A stretch of 64,000 bases of DNA from Tanytarsus gracilentus (GCA_038502055.1 JAXRKN010000038.1:124001-188000); one strand, 5' to 3'. Counted from the stretch's first letter, positions 10,901 to 25,076 are shown. Notes: generated by a model from the sequence alone, not told the origin. A program made the numbers and translations.

Positions 10901-13900
10901 CACTCTATATCTTTGCCAAACCAACACGCACCGAGCGATTTAAATTCAAATTTAATGGTCCAAAAATAAATTTCTACTTCATATCCATTTTGCAGTCTCT
11001 TTATGGGAATTGAGCAATTTGCTAAAACAATTCCTACGAAATTTGACTCGCAATAAATCTATCGCGTTTCATTATCAATTTAACATGTTTTCATTCACAT
11101 TCAAATCCCCTACACGAATGTGATGCGTATACCTTTTTGTTTTAAAATGCGGGTAAAAAAATTTATGCGCAGTCTTTTGGGAGTTCATTAAAATGAGTGA
11201 TTTACTTTGCTTGACTTTTAACTAAATGGAAAAAAAATAATTTATTATTTTTGTAAAGTTTGAAATTGAATTATTTGCAAAAAAGGTCACACAAATTTTA
11301 AATTTTGATAAAACGTTAAATTTTAATTTTAAAGTTTAAATTTTAAAAAATAATTTCAAAACCTCAATTTACTTATTTTATGAATGATCCCTCATAAGTC
11401 CTTTATTTACTTAACAATTTATTCTAATGGTCATTGTCACAAAAGCATTCAAAGCCACAGTCAATGAAATTCCATTTAAGCTCTCCATCCACCTTCAATT
11501 GAACGTTACAAATTTTATGAATGGCTTTTATGTTACACAGTGGCAAAAAATATTTCTCATGCATCCCACACAATTCATTTAAGCACACACATTCATTGTA
11601 CACTTAATTAAAATCACCCTAATCATTCTTCTTTCAAAATAAACATAGACCTACAAGCACGAACAATGGCTTTAGTCAGCTTCACAATGCTTATGTTGTC
11701 GTCAGTGAAAGAATAATGAAGAAATTTAAGCTAAAATGCACACAATTTTCTCATTCATGATCTTTCACATTATCGCTATGATTTATGACACACCGCTTAC
11801 GGAAATTAATTTTTTTTATGTGTCAAAACACTCACACTGCCAATCTCTACAGCATGCGAGTGTGAGTGAGGTATTAAAAAGTTATTTTAGAAAGAAAATT
11901 CACTCTGAATAATTATATAATTCTTTAAAGCCTGCGAGACATCCTAATAAAATTTGTAAATTATTGCCACGGTTTAGGAAATTATGTGCGACAGGTGCGG
12001 AAGAAATTCGCATGATATATTAAAGGCATTTGCCTAATTAAAATTTTAAGCCTATATTTTACGTGAGACGACGGTGTCGTTGACACATTAAAGCACTCCA
12101 AGTAAATTATAAATGATCCTTTTGTGAACTTTTTATCCTAATTTAATTTCAAAATCAACTGTCAGAGTGAAACAGACTTCATCCAACGCCCCGTTTCTTG
12201 GTCGGATTAGTTTGAATTAATTCACTGCTGCGCGATATTTTTGCGAATAAATCTTGTTCTGTGTTTCTTTTTGTGCCCACATAATTTATAGGTTTTATAT
12301 TTTTCGTGAGGGCTTGAAAATGTGGATCTTAATTTAAATTTAATTGAATCTTTTAGGATGTGAAAATTATTTCAATTTAATATAAATTTTGTGACAAAAA
12401 AATAATTTAAATCCCCAACTGCCTCACCCCTCAAAAAATTGAGCTCATCATCGATTTTTTTTCTCTCTCATGTTGAGACATTTGCAATAACAACAAAACG
12501 CTATCATCCCATCGCACTCGTCGGCAGTCTAATGTGAAAATCACAAATCACTATGCGACATAATTGATGACTTTCGAAGCCGATACGAAGTATATAAACT
12601 ACAAAGTAATCTCATAGTCACGTTCGTGTCATTTCTTCTTTTTCTTCCTAAGTGATATTCAGTCTCAATATTCCTCACTCCACTCGTCGATATGTTCGAG
12701 AAAAAAATACATTTTATTACTATGTCACACACAAAGAGAACATTGGTAACAATTTTATATTATATGGTGGTGCATTGCAGCATCGCTGTAAATGATAAAG
12801 CACACACAGCGTGAAAATCGACTGACAGGCAAATGTGCTTTAAAAGCTAACAGTATGAAAACAATTGAGACAGGATGGAATGTGTGAATTGAAGATGAGA
12901 CAAAGGCAGTACAATGGACACGGCTAGAGTAATCCGTATTCCTCTTATCGGCATGTTCACATCCGATACAAAGATTACATAAATTGCTTTATTAAAAGCC
13001 TCAATGACCATGTAAAGAGCTTTCATTTCGACCCTTTTGTTTATCTCAGGCAAATATTTAAACTTTATTAAAACATCCATGTTGCACATTGGATCGATCT
13101 CATACAAATAGTGGTAAAAATAGGTGGTAGCTAATTTGGAATCAAATTTTAGTTAAATTTAATCTTTGTGTGTTGGTCTACAATATTTCAACCCGAAAAT
13201 GAAACTTTTGATACAAGACTTTGGTGCTATCGAGTGTCAAAGTCACATGCGTTTAACAATCGGAAAATTAGGATTTTTTTATACCACTGTTTAAACTAAA
13301 ACTATTAAGAATATCCAATAAAAATTATATCTGGAATTGAATCTGACTTTCTTTTCTAAATTATTTTAATTTCAAAGTATAAAAATAAGGTTCGGAAGTG
13401 CTTAAATTTTTGATACAAACATGACCCCAATCGCAATTTTTAAAATCGTTCTACGTTTCTTGGAATGTTCCGCAATGTACTAATGACTTCAGTTCTGAGT
13501 AGACAAGATGTGAAATTTTAAGCTATAACTTATTTGGTTTGCTATTATTTGCTATTCCAAGAGATTATCAGTCTCAAACTTTTCACTCAAATGTATGAAA
13601 AAATATCAATTGCAATGTTAACGCAAAGTATGCATTGCATTTGTGAGTTAAATTTTTTTTTTAAAATTAAATAAAAAGTGAAGTTGAGTGAAAATGCTGA
13701 TCAATTTTTGGAAATTATTCATTAAAAGTGTCCAGGAAGTTCCTAATGCTTGAGTTAAGTTGAGAAAACATTTTTCTATAGGGGGTATTAAAATTTGAAA
13801 ATAATTTTTGATGATCATAGCATTTAGATGGTTTTTACCACTTTTTGTATGAGAACGATCCAATGTGTGTTGAAATAACTTTGCCGAATATTTTGTTATG

Positions 13901-16900
13901 GTTTAACTTTGATTGAGATATTAAAAAATTCTTCTTTTTTTGAGGGAAAAAGTTTTATTCAAAAAATTTCATTAAAAATTTATCTTTTCTCAACTCGGAT
14001 GAAAATTTTATTTTTTCTTGAAAAAAAGAAAAGTTTTTGCTCTCAATAAAAAGGATCACTAAACATTTTATACAGTTTTGAGTCGTGAGATTGAGAAATT
14101 AAAAATTATTCTTTTTAATTTAAAAAAAATTGAGTTTTAGTTTGATTTAAAAATGTTGAAATTTTAACGTGTCTGAAGTTTAAACTTTAAAGCTTCATAT
14201 TTTTTTAATTTAAACTTTTAAGCATTAAAAAAATAATTGAAATTCTTTTTTTTGGCAGCTTTTAGAAAAAGCTTCTTAGAAATTTTTAAGCCTAAATTTG
14301 CATTTAAATTTGAACAAATCTAAGAATAAATTTAATTTTCAGTCCTAAAACTTTTAAATAATTCAGTTTGAAAAATTAACTTTTTTATTTTCATCGACAA
14401 CCCAAAGTGTGAAAAACTTTCGTGAGTAGCATGAAAAATTAGCATTTTCATCATGAGAATAGTTTTCACTCGCACGAGAAATTTTCTCTCGCTTTAATAC
14501 CTGCATAAGTAATGAAAACTTTTTAGCAACAACTTGTATTTCACCTCACAACAACAAATTCCGTTCATAACCAATCTTTTCTGCACTTTTTTAAAAGCTT
14601 TTCATCTTAAGTTTTCTTTCTCTCTTCGCTTTTGATTTTTTCACTGAATGAAAAGAAAAACTTTTCTCTACAATTTCCTTTTTATCGCTTTTAATAAAAC
14701 TTTTTTTTTCTCATTCACTCTCTGCCCGACGATTTTCTTCTGATTTAAATCCACATCAAAAGCTAATCCATTTGAATTTTTTTTCTCTCGAAGGCTGCCG
14801 TAAATCCACACGAAACCTCTCTCTTGGGTTGCTCTTGAACGCAACGTGATTTTTCTTCCAACTTAAGTGTGATGTAATCACTCACTGTACTCGCACACTC
14901 TTTTCATTTCCTTTCATCTCGCATAAACTTTTTTGGTGTCTAAGAATTCTTTTCACGATTTATTAATGAAAAAATTCCATTTAAAATTTTTCTCTTTTGT
15001 CTAAGGATTTTCTCTGCCTCACATTTTCACTCTAAATTTTTTCCTTTTCTCTTTTAACAAAACAAAATGAAAGAAAAATTTCTCTGCAATTTTTCTTTTC
15101 TTATCAATACTTTGAGGGTGAGAGAAAAATCCTAACGACTTTTCTCGACCGAATCCTCTTGAATATCGCGAACAACTAAAGCATCTCATCGGCAACTTTT
15201 CTATGCTGGATTGAGTCATATTCCCTAAAAAGTGCAATTGGAAGTGAATGGAAAGTTGGAAAATTCGCTCTCAATTCCACAAATTTTTCTCTTTTGAAGA
15301 TAAATTTACACTGCAGGATGCTCGCTGTCGAAGGACGAATGAGATGGTTTTGTTATTGTGCAATTTTTTCCCGAGATTTATTTGAGCTTTTTATTATTTT
15401 TTAAATTCACTTTTCGAGCTATAAAAAATAATGAAAAATATGGTTTCAAATTTTTTTAATCAAATTTTTAAAGCATCCAATTACAATTTTTACAAGCATA
15501 TAATTTTTACTCAAGGACAGTGTCAATTTATTAACGCCTATTGGTGAAGGTGGACAAGCAATTAAAGTGTGACATCAAAATTCCATTCATCATCAAAGTT
15601 GATGTGGGAAAACACTTAAAATCATCGTCCTTGCTCGTTGGAGCAAATTTTTTCTTCCGCTCATTATTCATAACACGAATTTTGAAACTTTGACCTTTTC
15701 TGCTTGCATTTTGTCTGCGGGGCTCTTTTTATATTCTCACGAGAAGGAGATGCCTAAATAAACACAAAAGGATCAAGTGATTGGTTGCTCCATAAAAATT
15801 TCTTCCTCTAGCAAATTTCTTTTTTTTTGTCGGTCAGGAAAGAATTCATATCTAGCTGTGCTGTATAAATTGCAATATAATGGTTGCGATAAAATTCCGT
15901 GTTTATTTACAACTGACCTTAAAATGAATGCTCTCAATAAATCTCTAATATAATTTTCCCACCCTCCGCTTAAAATTGTCTGCCTTTTTTTTCCTCCATC
16001 CACTAAAAAAATATTTTTCATAGACTTAATCGAGTAGAAAATTTTTGTATTTATCTTTCGACATAATTTTGCCGATATGATCTGAAAAGAGTGTTGAAAA
16101 TTCATTGAATCGAATAAATAATTTGCACCGAACGAGTGAGTTCAAATTTTTCTCACCTTCATACATTGCCTCGCATGTAAACTCCATTCATGAGTAATAA
16201 AATTTTTGATGCTTTCAATTTTTTAAATCACGCGTAAATAATTTATTAGCTGAGAAGGAAATTTATGAAAATTTTTGTTGTTATTTGGTGTTTATTAAGG
16301 AAGATTTTAAAGAGTTTATTTGTAACTTCCTCAGTCAAAAATGCCACACTCGAGATTTCGAAATATGGTGAAACTTTGTGGCTCGAAAATTGCATCTAAA
16401 ATGCAAACAATTTAAATTTGATAATCACAAGTTTCAAATTGCAATTCGCAATTAGCACAAAGTGCAGCATCGCTATCCACATTATGGCATTGCCCCACAT
16501 ATATACATTTGGGAATTGAGAGAGTGATGAACAATTTGGATAATTTTCCCCTTCGAACAACTCACATATGGCAGAGAGAATTCTTATTTTACAATTTTAA
16601 ATGGATAAAGTGGCTCGATGTGAGCTTACGAGGAAACGACATGCAATCATAAAACAGTTTACGCTGCAATTCACTCGTTTTTATTCAAATTTTATTCATT
16701 CGATGCTTCGATTATTCCAATTTTTTTCATCTTACAATCGCACGTGAATTTTAAAAAAGGAAAAAATGTAAAATGAATTTTTGTTCATGTTGAGGTGCTC
16801 TCACTGTTGCATGAGTAACTTGGATGTGACAAATTTATTTTGATTCAAAATTTTTGTTTAGATAATTTTAAATTTGAGTTGAAAATTTTACTCAAAAAAT

Positions 16901-18426
16901 TTCCTTCTAATTTTATTAATGTTCATCTTAGAAATTCCTTGGACATTTTCATTAAAAGCAAAAAAGATGAATCTTGAGGACTGCTCGAACATCAAAGTCA
17001 GAGATAATCCCAGCCTGTGTCGCTTTGATGATTGAATGTGAAATATCCAAATAAAATTTCATTTTCATCTCGAAGACACGCGGAGAGTTTTGTGCTAAAA
17101 TTGAGTGCGATTATTTTTCATACACAGCATAAGTGAATTGAAAAAAAGCGGAAGAAGCAAATAAAAAAGAAATGAATCACTGAAAGATGATGAAAAAATT
17201 CAAATGAAAATCTCATATTCAAGGATTATCTTTTAGTGCTCGACAGAGAGCTCGCATTTATATGAAAGGAAGTGATTCAATCACATACACATGAAACGCC
17301 ATCGAATGCTGCCGATACACAGACATTTTTTTTTATTTGAAAGCAATCAAAATACCTCGCTTGAAAATTTCATTCCTTGCGTACGTATGTAAACACTTTG
17401 GATGCCGAAGGCTGGCGTTTTTATTCAAATAAGGCTTAAAATTTTAAAATTTCAATAAAATATTTTTTTAAGGTTTTAAAGTTTAATTTTTTCTGATGCG
17501 ATAACCTGAAAATTCCAATTTGAATATTGAACATTTTTCATACCTTGTTCTTCACATTTTTTAATCACATTCATCAATAAATGCTGGTGTCTCGATATAT
17601 GTGCCATGCTTTAAATACGATATGAGGTGTTCGGAGAAAAAAGTGTGAATCAAAAATGCAATCAATTTCAATCTGCAAATACTGAAAATAAAAATGAAAT
17701 TATTTCCAGACATTTAATCAAAATCGATTGTGCCGATTGTGTGTGAGAGAGAGAAGATTAAATATTTTTAAATGTAAGATAATGAAATTAGCATGTAAAT
17801 TGCGATGTTTGACAAAAAAACACAACCAACCAACAAACTTTAACCATCAAATTTTAGCTCAATTGGAGAATTTTCAATCGTATATTTTACGCACCGAAAC
17901 AAAGTCATAAGCTTTTTATGCATGTGCATGCATTCATGCATGTTTTGTTAAACAAACATTTTGCCTGAAAAAAAGACAAATATTGAATGAAAATTTTTTT
18001 CTGCTTGCCTCACAAAAAAGAGAGGGGAAAATCAATGTTGCTGTAGACAAAAAGTGGCTTTTTCATTAAAGACAAATGAAATAAAAATTCAGCGAGCCTG
18101 TCGGCGGCTATCCGTATTGATTTTCATCAGAATTATTTCGCATTCAAGTCGACAAATATTTGCACTTCTTGCAACAATATGGAGAGGAAAATTGTGATAC
18201 AATGAATGCGATAGAGACAAATATTTTGTGGAGCTTTTCAATCAACTTGATTTTATTTCACATTCAGCAAAATATCAATGATAACAAAGGGTGGACATTT
18301 TGAAAAAATTTAAATAAAATTAAATTTTGAGTGTCCGCCCTTTTGAAGTAGACATTTATAGCACAGATAAAGCAAATTTTGTAGACACCTAAAGGACACT
18401 TAATTATAAAATATCATGAAAGCATT
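7987..18426. other. 10.4-kb stretch without recognisable genes
   Basis: Both strands were read. The open frames here are short (under about 110 codons), AT-rich and without family motifs. A few short GC-richer islands are visible (for example 9665-9730 and 12170-12240), and a TATATAAA box at 12592 precedes a 40-codon frame at 12692. The rest is A/T-rich sequence of the same texture as the nAChR introns. It probably holds the 5' regulatory DNA and untranslated exons of the nAChR gene and 3' sequence of the ppk gene, but nothing specific can be named. Confidence 0.6.
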
Positions 18427-20789
18427 TCAATCGAGATATGGATATGGAACAGATGGACCTGCACCCATTTCATTCTCACTCAGTTCAACTATTGAATTCC
18501 AAACACTCGCAATCTTCGCTTTAATGTAACGCGTGCCAGAAATCAATTTCGAGTGCAATTCTTCACATGTCCTTTGCGATGTTTTTCCCTGATACATGTA
18601 ATGGTCATTGATGTTCGCATTATTGAAAATCAACGAGGATTGTTGAACGCCACGAATGTTATTGACATAATTCCGCTTCAACTTTTCCTCACTTTCCGCA
18701 CGTTTCAGTGCACATATTGGACGTATCGAGAAGAAATATATGATTTCAATCAACGATATAACGCTAAATCCCATGAACAGTCCTGCGGATGCGAAAGAGA
18801 TATAATCGGATTACATTTCAAAGGTCAAATGGCACAGCCGAGTGGAAATAATTGATTACAGTGCAAAGAGTGAGAATCGAGGTGTCGAAGCTTATGGAGA
18901 TATAAATTAAATTTACCAAATCAAATATGGAAAATGAAAACAAATTTTGGGGTTTAGTAAATGTGACTTTTTTCGGTCCCATAATTTAGCTAAATTACGA
19001 TTAACATTAGTTGAGTTCATTTTTGTAAAAATGTCATCGAAAAAACGTTAAGTAAATTCAAATAATCAAAATGTGTCTTCACTTAATCAAAGACACAAAT
19101 CTGATTATTTGAATGAATTTTAGACGTTAAAAAATCCTAAACTACAAACTTCTATATATTATATTTAATTAGTGATAATTTCACTTCATATTTACCTAAA
19201 AGTCCTCCCGTGTTGCTCAGGAATTCGGTGAAGCCAATTAGTTCATTTTTAGTGAACCCACTGTATGCATTCTCACTGAAGAAAATATGAACTATGGCTA
19301 AATTATCTCGAATGTAACTTGCACTGTAATTTTTCAAAAGTTGCTCCACAACCTGAAAGCTCCCACTGCCCAGCACCGACGATGAAATTTCTCGGTTATA
19401 ATTTATTTCCCAACATGCAGGCAAACAATGATTGCAACTTAAATTCTGGTCCATGGTATTTTGTATTTTATATAAAACATCCTCGTAGCACTCCGCCTTC
19501 TGTCGGCTGCAAATTTTGCTGTCATTTGTAAAATTTCGGGGCATGTAGAAGAGTGTGCATTCACACGCTTTTTCGGTAAGCTTGGAACTGCATTCACTCT
19601 CACAGTTTCTTTTCGAGTATATGCGATAATATGATAAATTGTTTTCACTGGCAAAGAGACATTGTCGTTGCTGGATAGGAACGCGTCGGATTAAATCTGT
19701 AGCCTCACTAATTTTGGGAGTTATAACGACCTTTGTCTCCAATCCGGTGCTAAGTGAAAATCCGAAATTTGAAATTCTTGGTATTTCAATAGGTGAATGG
19801 AGGAGTACTTTAAAGCCCGAACTGCTCGTTGAGCTGCAATAATAATTTGCAACATCTGCGTCGAGTACAAGCGATAAACCAAAATGACTGCCTGAACCTA
19901 AATTTAACAAAAAAAAAGATAGTTTTAGTACATGAATTTTTTAAAAGCTCACCCGGAACTGGGTTGGGAAATGGATATCTTCGGTCGTCCATCATAAAAC
20001 CAGTCTCGGGGCTCCAAGTCATGTAGTCAATGTCATCAACATCCTCCTCAATGTGATCGTTCTCATCAAAATTCTTAAACATAAGTTTCGGATGAATTCC
20101 ATTGAATGTGCAGCACAAGCCCTCGTCCGTTAACACGCTTGTGAAATTCTGTTCGCAGTTTATTATCTTCGTGCCGAATCGACAAATTTTCATCATATGG
20201 CTACACGACTGAGATGAGTTCAAGAGAAATTGCTTTACATATGACCACTTGCCTTCGAAGTTTTCGGTCTCGTTATTGAGTGAATCGCCTTGCGTGCAAA
20301 TGCTATTCAAAAAGATTTTGTCACGTTCTTGTGTCAATATCTCTTTAAAGGACTTCTTCACCTGATTCATGTTGCATATAGTGACCGATGGAAATGGAAT
20401 GTCCTGGGGGAATTAAGAAAAATTAATTGCTGGAATTGTGAACTACTAAAATTTTCACAACAAAATTCCTGGATTTTTAAATTTAAGAACTTGAATATGT
20501 TGAATTAAAATAAAGCAAAAATTTTCACCTGAATTTTGGTGAATGATGGATTCCCGGAAACAATCACCGGTGACTCTTGCCACTTTTGCCAAACGTTGCT
20601 GATAAAATATGCGGCCAAGACCATGACTAACGTAAATGAAATTCCAAAGAAAATTCTCTCAAAAGCAGTAAGTGCGGTCGTTCCACAATATTTAAGTCCA
20701 TGAAGACTTGAATTGAGACAATATTGCTGAAGATTGCCAGAAGCACTCGATACGTTTGATTTATTGCCCTTCGATGGAGCTCGAGGCAT
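18427..20789 (-). CDS. ppk: pickpocket family DEG/ENaC sodium channel
   Basis: Amiloride-sensitive-type cation channel of the plasma membrane. Pickpocket channels act in mechanosensation, liquid or salt taste, pheromone sensing and tracheal fluid clearance. Exons: 20789-20529, 20403-19953, 19897-19196, 18782-18427, with introns in phase 0, 1 and 1, giving 589 residues, a normal family length. Seen: short basic N-terminus and first membrane span (FGISFTLVMVLAAYFI), the post-TM1 signature IPFPSVTICNMN, the GLCCTFN motif, a cysteine-rich extracellular domain (CESECSSK, CECTLFYMP, CNHCLPACWE), the pre-TM2 segment GFTEFLSNTGGLLG, and the second span LFMGFSVISLIEIIYF with the pore G-x-S-like GFS. 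The start is the first ATG ahead of the basic N-terminus. The subfamily (which ppk) is not determined. No break or frameshift seen. Confidence 0.93.
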
Positions 20790-20849
20790 GATTGAATCTT
20801 TTGCAAACCACTCACTTTTGCTGATGGAATGAAAATGAAAACGAGAACG

Positions 20850-22690
20850 AGCATTTCACTCTTTTACGTGTCCCCGCTATTAATGAAAATTGCATTAGGG
20901 AAATCATGTTTACATAAAACTGTCGCCATCAAATAGCACCGCGCATACACATTTGCAATACCTCAGCTTTGCATTGCTTTTTCCCTTCACTCTGAAGAGT
21001 GCAAACAAGTGTTTGCTCTTGAACACTTTACCACGATTGAAAACGCGAAAATGTGCCATTTCATATTCATATTCATGAAAGGCTCGACTGTCGTAACTTA
21101 TTGCAGTCGCACCACTCGGTTGTTTGCTGTACCGTGACATTTCTATAACATGAAATGCTTTTTTGCTTAGCAAATTAATTTTTCCCGCACTTAACATAAG
21201 TGAGCAAATAATTTTAGCGTGTAAACTCAAAAAGTCGTTTTGTTAATCATGCGATGACTTATAATATAACACAGAAAAAAATCTTTAAGGAACTTTTACT
21301 ATTTATTCACTTATTCCATAGAATAATGATCTCAAAATTTGCTCACTGACACACACACATACACACGATCGTAATTTATTGCCTTCCATTTTTTCCATAA
21401 TTCATAAATTTACGAATATCCTTATTTATGATTATTTCTTCGGCTCTAGATTCGTTCAAATAGAATGGCAATAAATAATATTTGCTGAGTAAATGTGCTC
21501 GAGTCATTGTCAAAAAAAAAGACTGAATGTATGAACAAATCTTTGGTGAATAAAGTTTTTGTTTGATTATATTTTTTTCATAAAAGGATGTGCAGCTTCC
21601 ACACATAGCGAGAGAGGGGGAAGTAAAACATTTATTTGTCGGCAATAAAAATACTATAAAAGTGTGTAAGGAAGAAAATAGATTTTTTTACCATCTCTTT
21701 TATTCTTTTTACTCATCATCATCGTTGTCAGTTTCTTTGTGAAAAAATCTAGCTCGAGAATTGTGGCGTTGTTCCATATTTTATGTTTTATGCGTTATTA
21801 ATCAAGCAAATATGGATCAAGTTCATTTGATGAATTAGCTCTTACTCACTTAATTGACAACACCATCCATTGACTCTTATAAATTTCACTAAATTGTTTA
21901 TTTATAAATTTCATTCATTAAATTCTTTAACAACAAAATATCCAATGAAAGCTTTTAAAGTCTATGACAGTGATTTCCACGCAGACATCGAAGACATCAA
22001 TTAATGGAGGAAGTGGAAATCTGCGAGAGGATCGATAGAAAATAAATCATTCTCCATGTTTCTTTCCGTTCGGAGATTGATTGATGGCGCCGTTCATATC
22101 ATTGCAGAGAGAGAGAAAATTTGTAGGCGGGGGCAGAACGAACGTAATGATTTGTCACAAACAATTTTTATTAAAGCTCAACCTTGGAACTTTTTCTTTA
22201 ACATTTAATCATTAGCTCGAAAAAAATGTTGTTTATTTTTTTCCATCTCGTCTCATTCGCATTCTTCTGTGTCTCGAATGTTCTTCTTCGTCCTACTTTG
22301 CGTATATCTTTTTTTTTCGGTACAATTTGATAAAACAAACATATTTTTATGTGTGAAAGAAAAATATGTAGAAAAGTTTACTGAAATCTTGATAGGGAAT
22401 TTTATGTTGCACAACAGAAAAATTTATTTGTGAGAAAAAATTTAAGAGCTGAAAATTTTTCACTCACACACGCTGCGCTAAATTTCCTGTAATCTCATAT
22501 TTCGCTATCATTATAAAAATGAGTGTGGACACTTGAGAATTAAATTTAAATCGTTCATAAATTGTTTGAGTTAATATTTGAATATAAAAATTTATATTTT
22601 TTTAATTAGTGTTCCAACCCTTTTATCAACTCCCATGCGCAATTTTCCTTGAAGCGAAACAGTAAAACTATACACAGGAAAATGCTTCCT
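20850..22690. other. intergenic, nothing recognised
   Basis: AT-rich sequence between the ppk start and the hairpin cluster. Frames up to about 106 codons occur but show no domain or splice context. The part next to 20789 is presumably the ppk promoter. Confidence 0.5.
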
Positions 22691-22835
22691 TTTTTATGTC
22701 CAAGAAGTACGCGAGAGATTTCGGTTTGAAATTTTGATATTATTTCGAGATTTTTTCTTTTGAAATATAACTTTATGCCAAATTTCAAACCGATCTGAAA
22801 AAATCTCTCGCGTACTTCTCGGACGTACTTTTTTG
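22691..22835. repeat. 145-bp imperfect hairpin
   Basis: The left arm 22691-22734 and right arm 22780-22835 are inverse complements over about 45 nt (core 'agaagtacgcgagagatt' against 'aatctctcgcgtacttct', then 'tcggtttgaaattt' against 'aaatttcaaaccga') with one small internal bulge and a loop of about 45 nt. It could be a tiny MITE, or a transcribed hairpin. Confidence 0.8.
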
Positions 22836-23016
22836 TTCCCATTTCGAATGAATTAAAGCTAAAGTTTCTTTAATGGATGTACATACAACATGTAGAGCAG
22901 CTTATCTCATGTTACCTAGATAATTCCATTCAGTTCATAAAATTCGACTTCTTTCATTTCTTTTGTTTAAAAAAGCATTTTTATTTTCTTTTTTCCCCGA
23001 CACACGGAATTGCAGT

Positions 23017-24614
23017 TACAGCATGGAGAAATGAAATTAGAAATTTCTTCAAATTTCACATTTTGTACTACCTTTGTATGAAAACATGAAACAAAATACT
23101 ATGAAATGTGTATTAATCTTGTAGCTTAGTACGGCATACGATTTTTAAGCCACAAATTATTGAGTTAAACTATCTTTAATCCTTAAAAATTAGACTAAAT
23201 ATGAAAGTGCGATTTTCGAATGTCAACACAACTTCAGATTTTAATTAATTTCGCCTATTCAAATATCTTCAAAAATTCTGAAAAAAATCCTGAAAGTTGA
23301 TAAATAAGTAAGGAATCTCTAGCAAAAGGTTTAAATTTTTTAAATAATTAATTAAGTTATATTTTTAACAAAAACCAAAAATCACTTTATTGACCATATT
23401 TAACTTATATCACTATAAATCACAAAATTTCATCCTTCAGCATATTTATGAGTCGATGATCCTTCATTTGAGCCCTTGAAACTTTTATTTTGAGTCATGA
23501 AAGCACTTTAATTCACTAAAAAACTTTTTCATGGCACAAAAATCGTCATCACTACTTCAGTTTTTCACACTTTTCTTTTAATTTCACTGATACTCACCTG
23601 CTAAATTATCCTTAATTAGTTGCACAATTGACCAAAGAATCTGTTTTAATCCATTTATTGCTTCAATTATCACCGCATACACATTTTATTCACACTGAAA
23701 ATTCACTCTCCATGTTTGTTTTCATTTAATTTTTTCACGAAAATTAATATTCGTGTTGGAGAGGTGTTTGGGGGTAGAAAACCGCACGCAGGGAATGTCA
23801 TTTTGTAAAAATTGTATGAAATTTCATAGTGACTTCCCCTGCGTATTTATTTGCATGCTCGAAACTTAGCCAAGTCGAACAAAATTATTTTCGTGAAAAA
23901 ATTAAATGAAAACAAACATGGAGAGTGAATTTTCAGTGTGAATAAAATGTGTATGCGGTGATAATTGAAGCAATAAATGGATTAAAACAGATTCTTTGGT
24001 CAATTGTGCAACTAATTAAGGATAATTTAGCAGGTGAGTATCAGTGAAATTAAAAGAAAAGTGTGAAAAACTGAAGTAGTGATGACGATTTTTGTGCCAT
24101 GAAAAAGTTTTTTAGTGAATTAAAGTGCTTTCATGACTCAAAATAAAAGTTTCAAGGCCTCAAATGAAGGATCATCGACTCAAAAATATGCTGAAGGATG
24201 AAATTTTGTGATTTATAGTGATATAAGTTAAATATGGTCAATAAAGTGATTTTTGGTTTTTGTTAAAAATATAACTTAATTAATTATTTAAAAAATTTAA
24301 ACCTTTTGCTACAGATTCCTTACTCATTTCACAACTTTCAGGATTTTTTTCAGAATTTTTGAAGATACTTTGATAGGTGAAATTAACTAAAAACTGAAGT
24401 TGCGTTGAAATTAGAAAATAGCACTTTCATATTTAGTCTAAATTGTAAGACTTAGACATAGTTTAACTCACTAATTTGTGGCTTAAAAGTCGTATGCCGT
24501 ACTAAGCTACAAAATTAATACACACTTCATGGTATTTTGTTTGATGTTTTCATACAAAGGTAGTACAAAATGTGAAATTTGAAGAAATTTCTAATTTCAT
24601 TTCTCCATGCTGTA
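23017..24614. mobile_element. long inverted-repeat (foldback/MITE-like) element, arms 728 bp
   Basis: Positions 23017-23744 and 23887-24614 are inverse complements, 728 bp each, with only scattered mismatches. The 142-bp centre is itself partly palindromic (acgcaggg near 23792 against cccctgcgt near 23840). The outer ends read TA-CAGCATGG and CCATGCTG-TA, so a TA flanks both ends, as expected for Tc1/mariner-superfamily insertion. No transposase frame is present, so this is a non-autonomous foldback element by inference. Transcribed from either side it would give a near-complete 1.6-kb double-stranded hairpin. Confidence 0.85.
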
Positions 24615-25076
24615 GATATGTGTAAAAAGTTTAATAAAAAAATTATGAGCATGCTATCGACACCGCTTGAAGGAACTGGATCGCATGAGAGATGCTTTCT
24701 AAATTGATAAAAACGAAATTTATTGATATCGTGTGCGAGAACATAAAAAAAGTCTGGAAGAGTTTTCTTGGCAGGGAAATAAAATTTCAATATTTACCTG
24801 CAAGAATATTTTTTTTATACTTACGGGAAGTTGTGAAAGGAGCGCGAGACTTAATGTCTGTGAATTTTCAAAAATTGTGTTTTCTCTCCATTTCCTCCCG
24901 AGAATGTTGTACACATAAAAAAGAGACAACAGCGAGAAGAAAAAGAAGGAAATTGTCAAGAGATATGCAAGAACACATTGTGCCACATTTTGTGTGTGTG
25001 AATGTAGAGAAAAATTAACATTTCATTATTTATGAATGCAACATTTTTCTCTAAATGTCGCTTTTACATTCCTTTT

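Noticed and set aside
12847..13107. 86-codon minus-strand frame in the gene desert that superficially resembles a membrane receptor fragment
   Set aside because: No conserved motif, no splice sites joining it to other frames, AT-driven composition.
15773..16105. 110-codon minus-strand frame
   Set aside because: Composition and residues look random; no neighbours or splice context supporting a gene.
18553..18855. 100-codon plus-strand frame
   Set aside because: Shadow of the last exon of the ppk gene on the other strand.
23017..24614. CRISPR-like or bacterial features
   Set aside because: The window is clearly nuclear eukaryotic DNA; no spaced direct-repeat array was seen.
24692..25018. 108-codon plus-strand frame between the palindrome and the retro-insertion, with overlapping frames on both strands
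   Set aside because: Lys/Arg-rich reading of purine-rich DNA, no homology motif; overlapping opposite frames are equally open.
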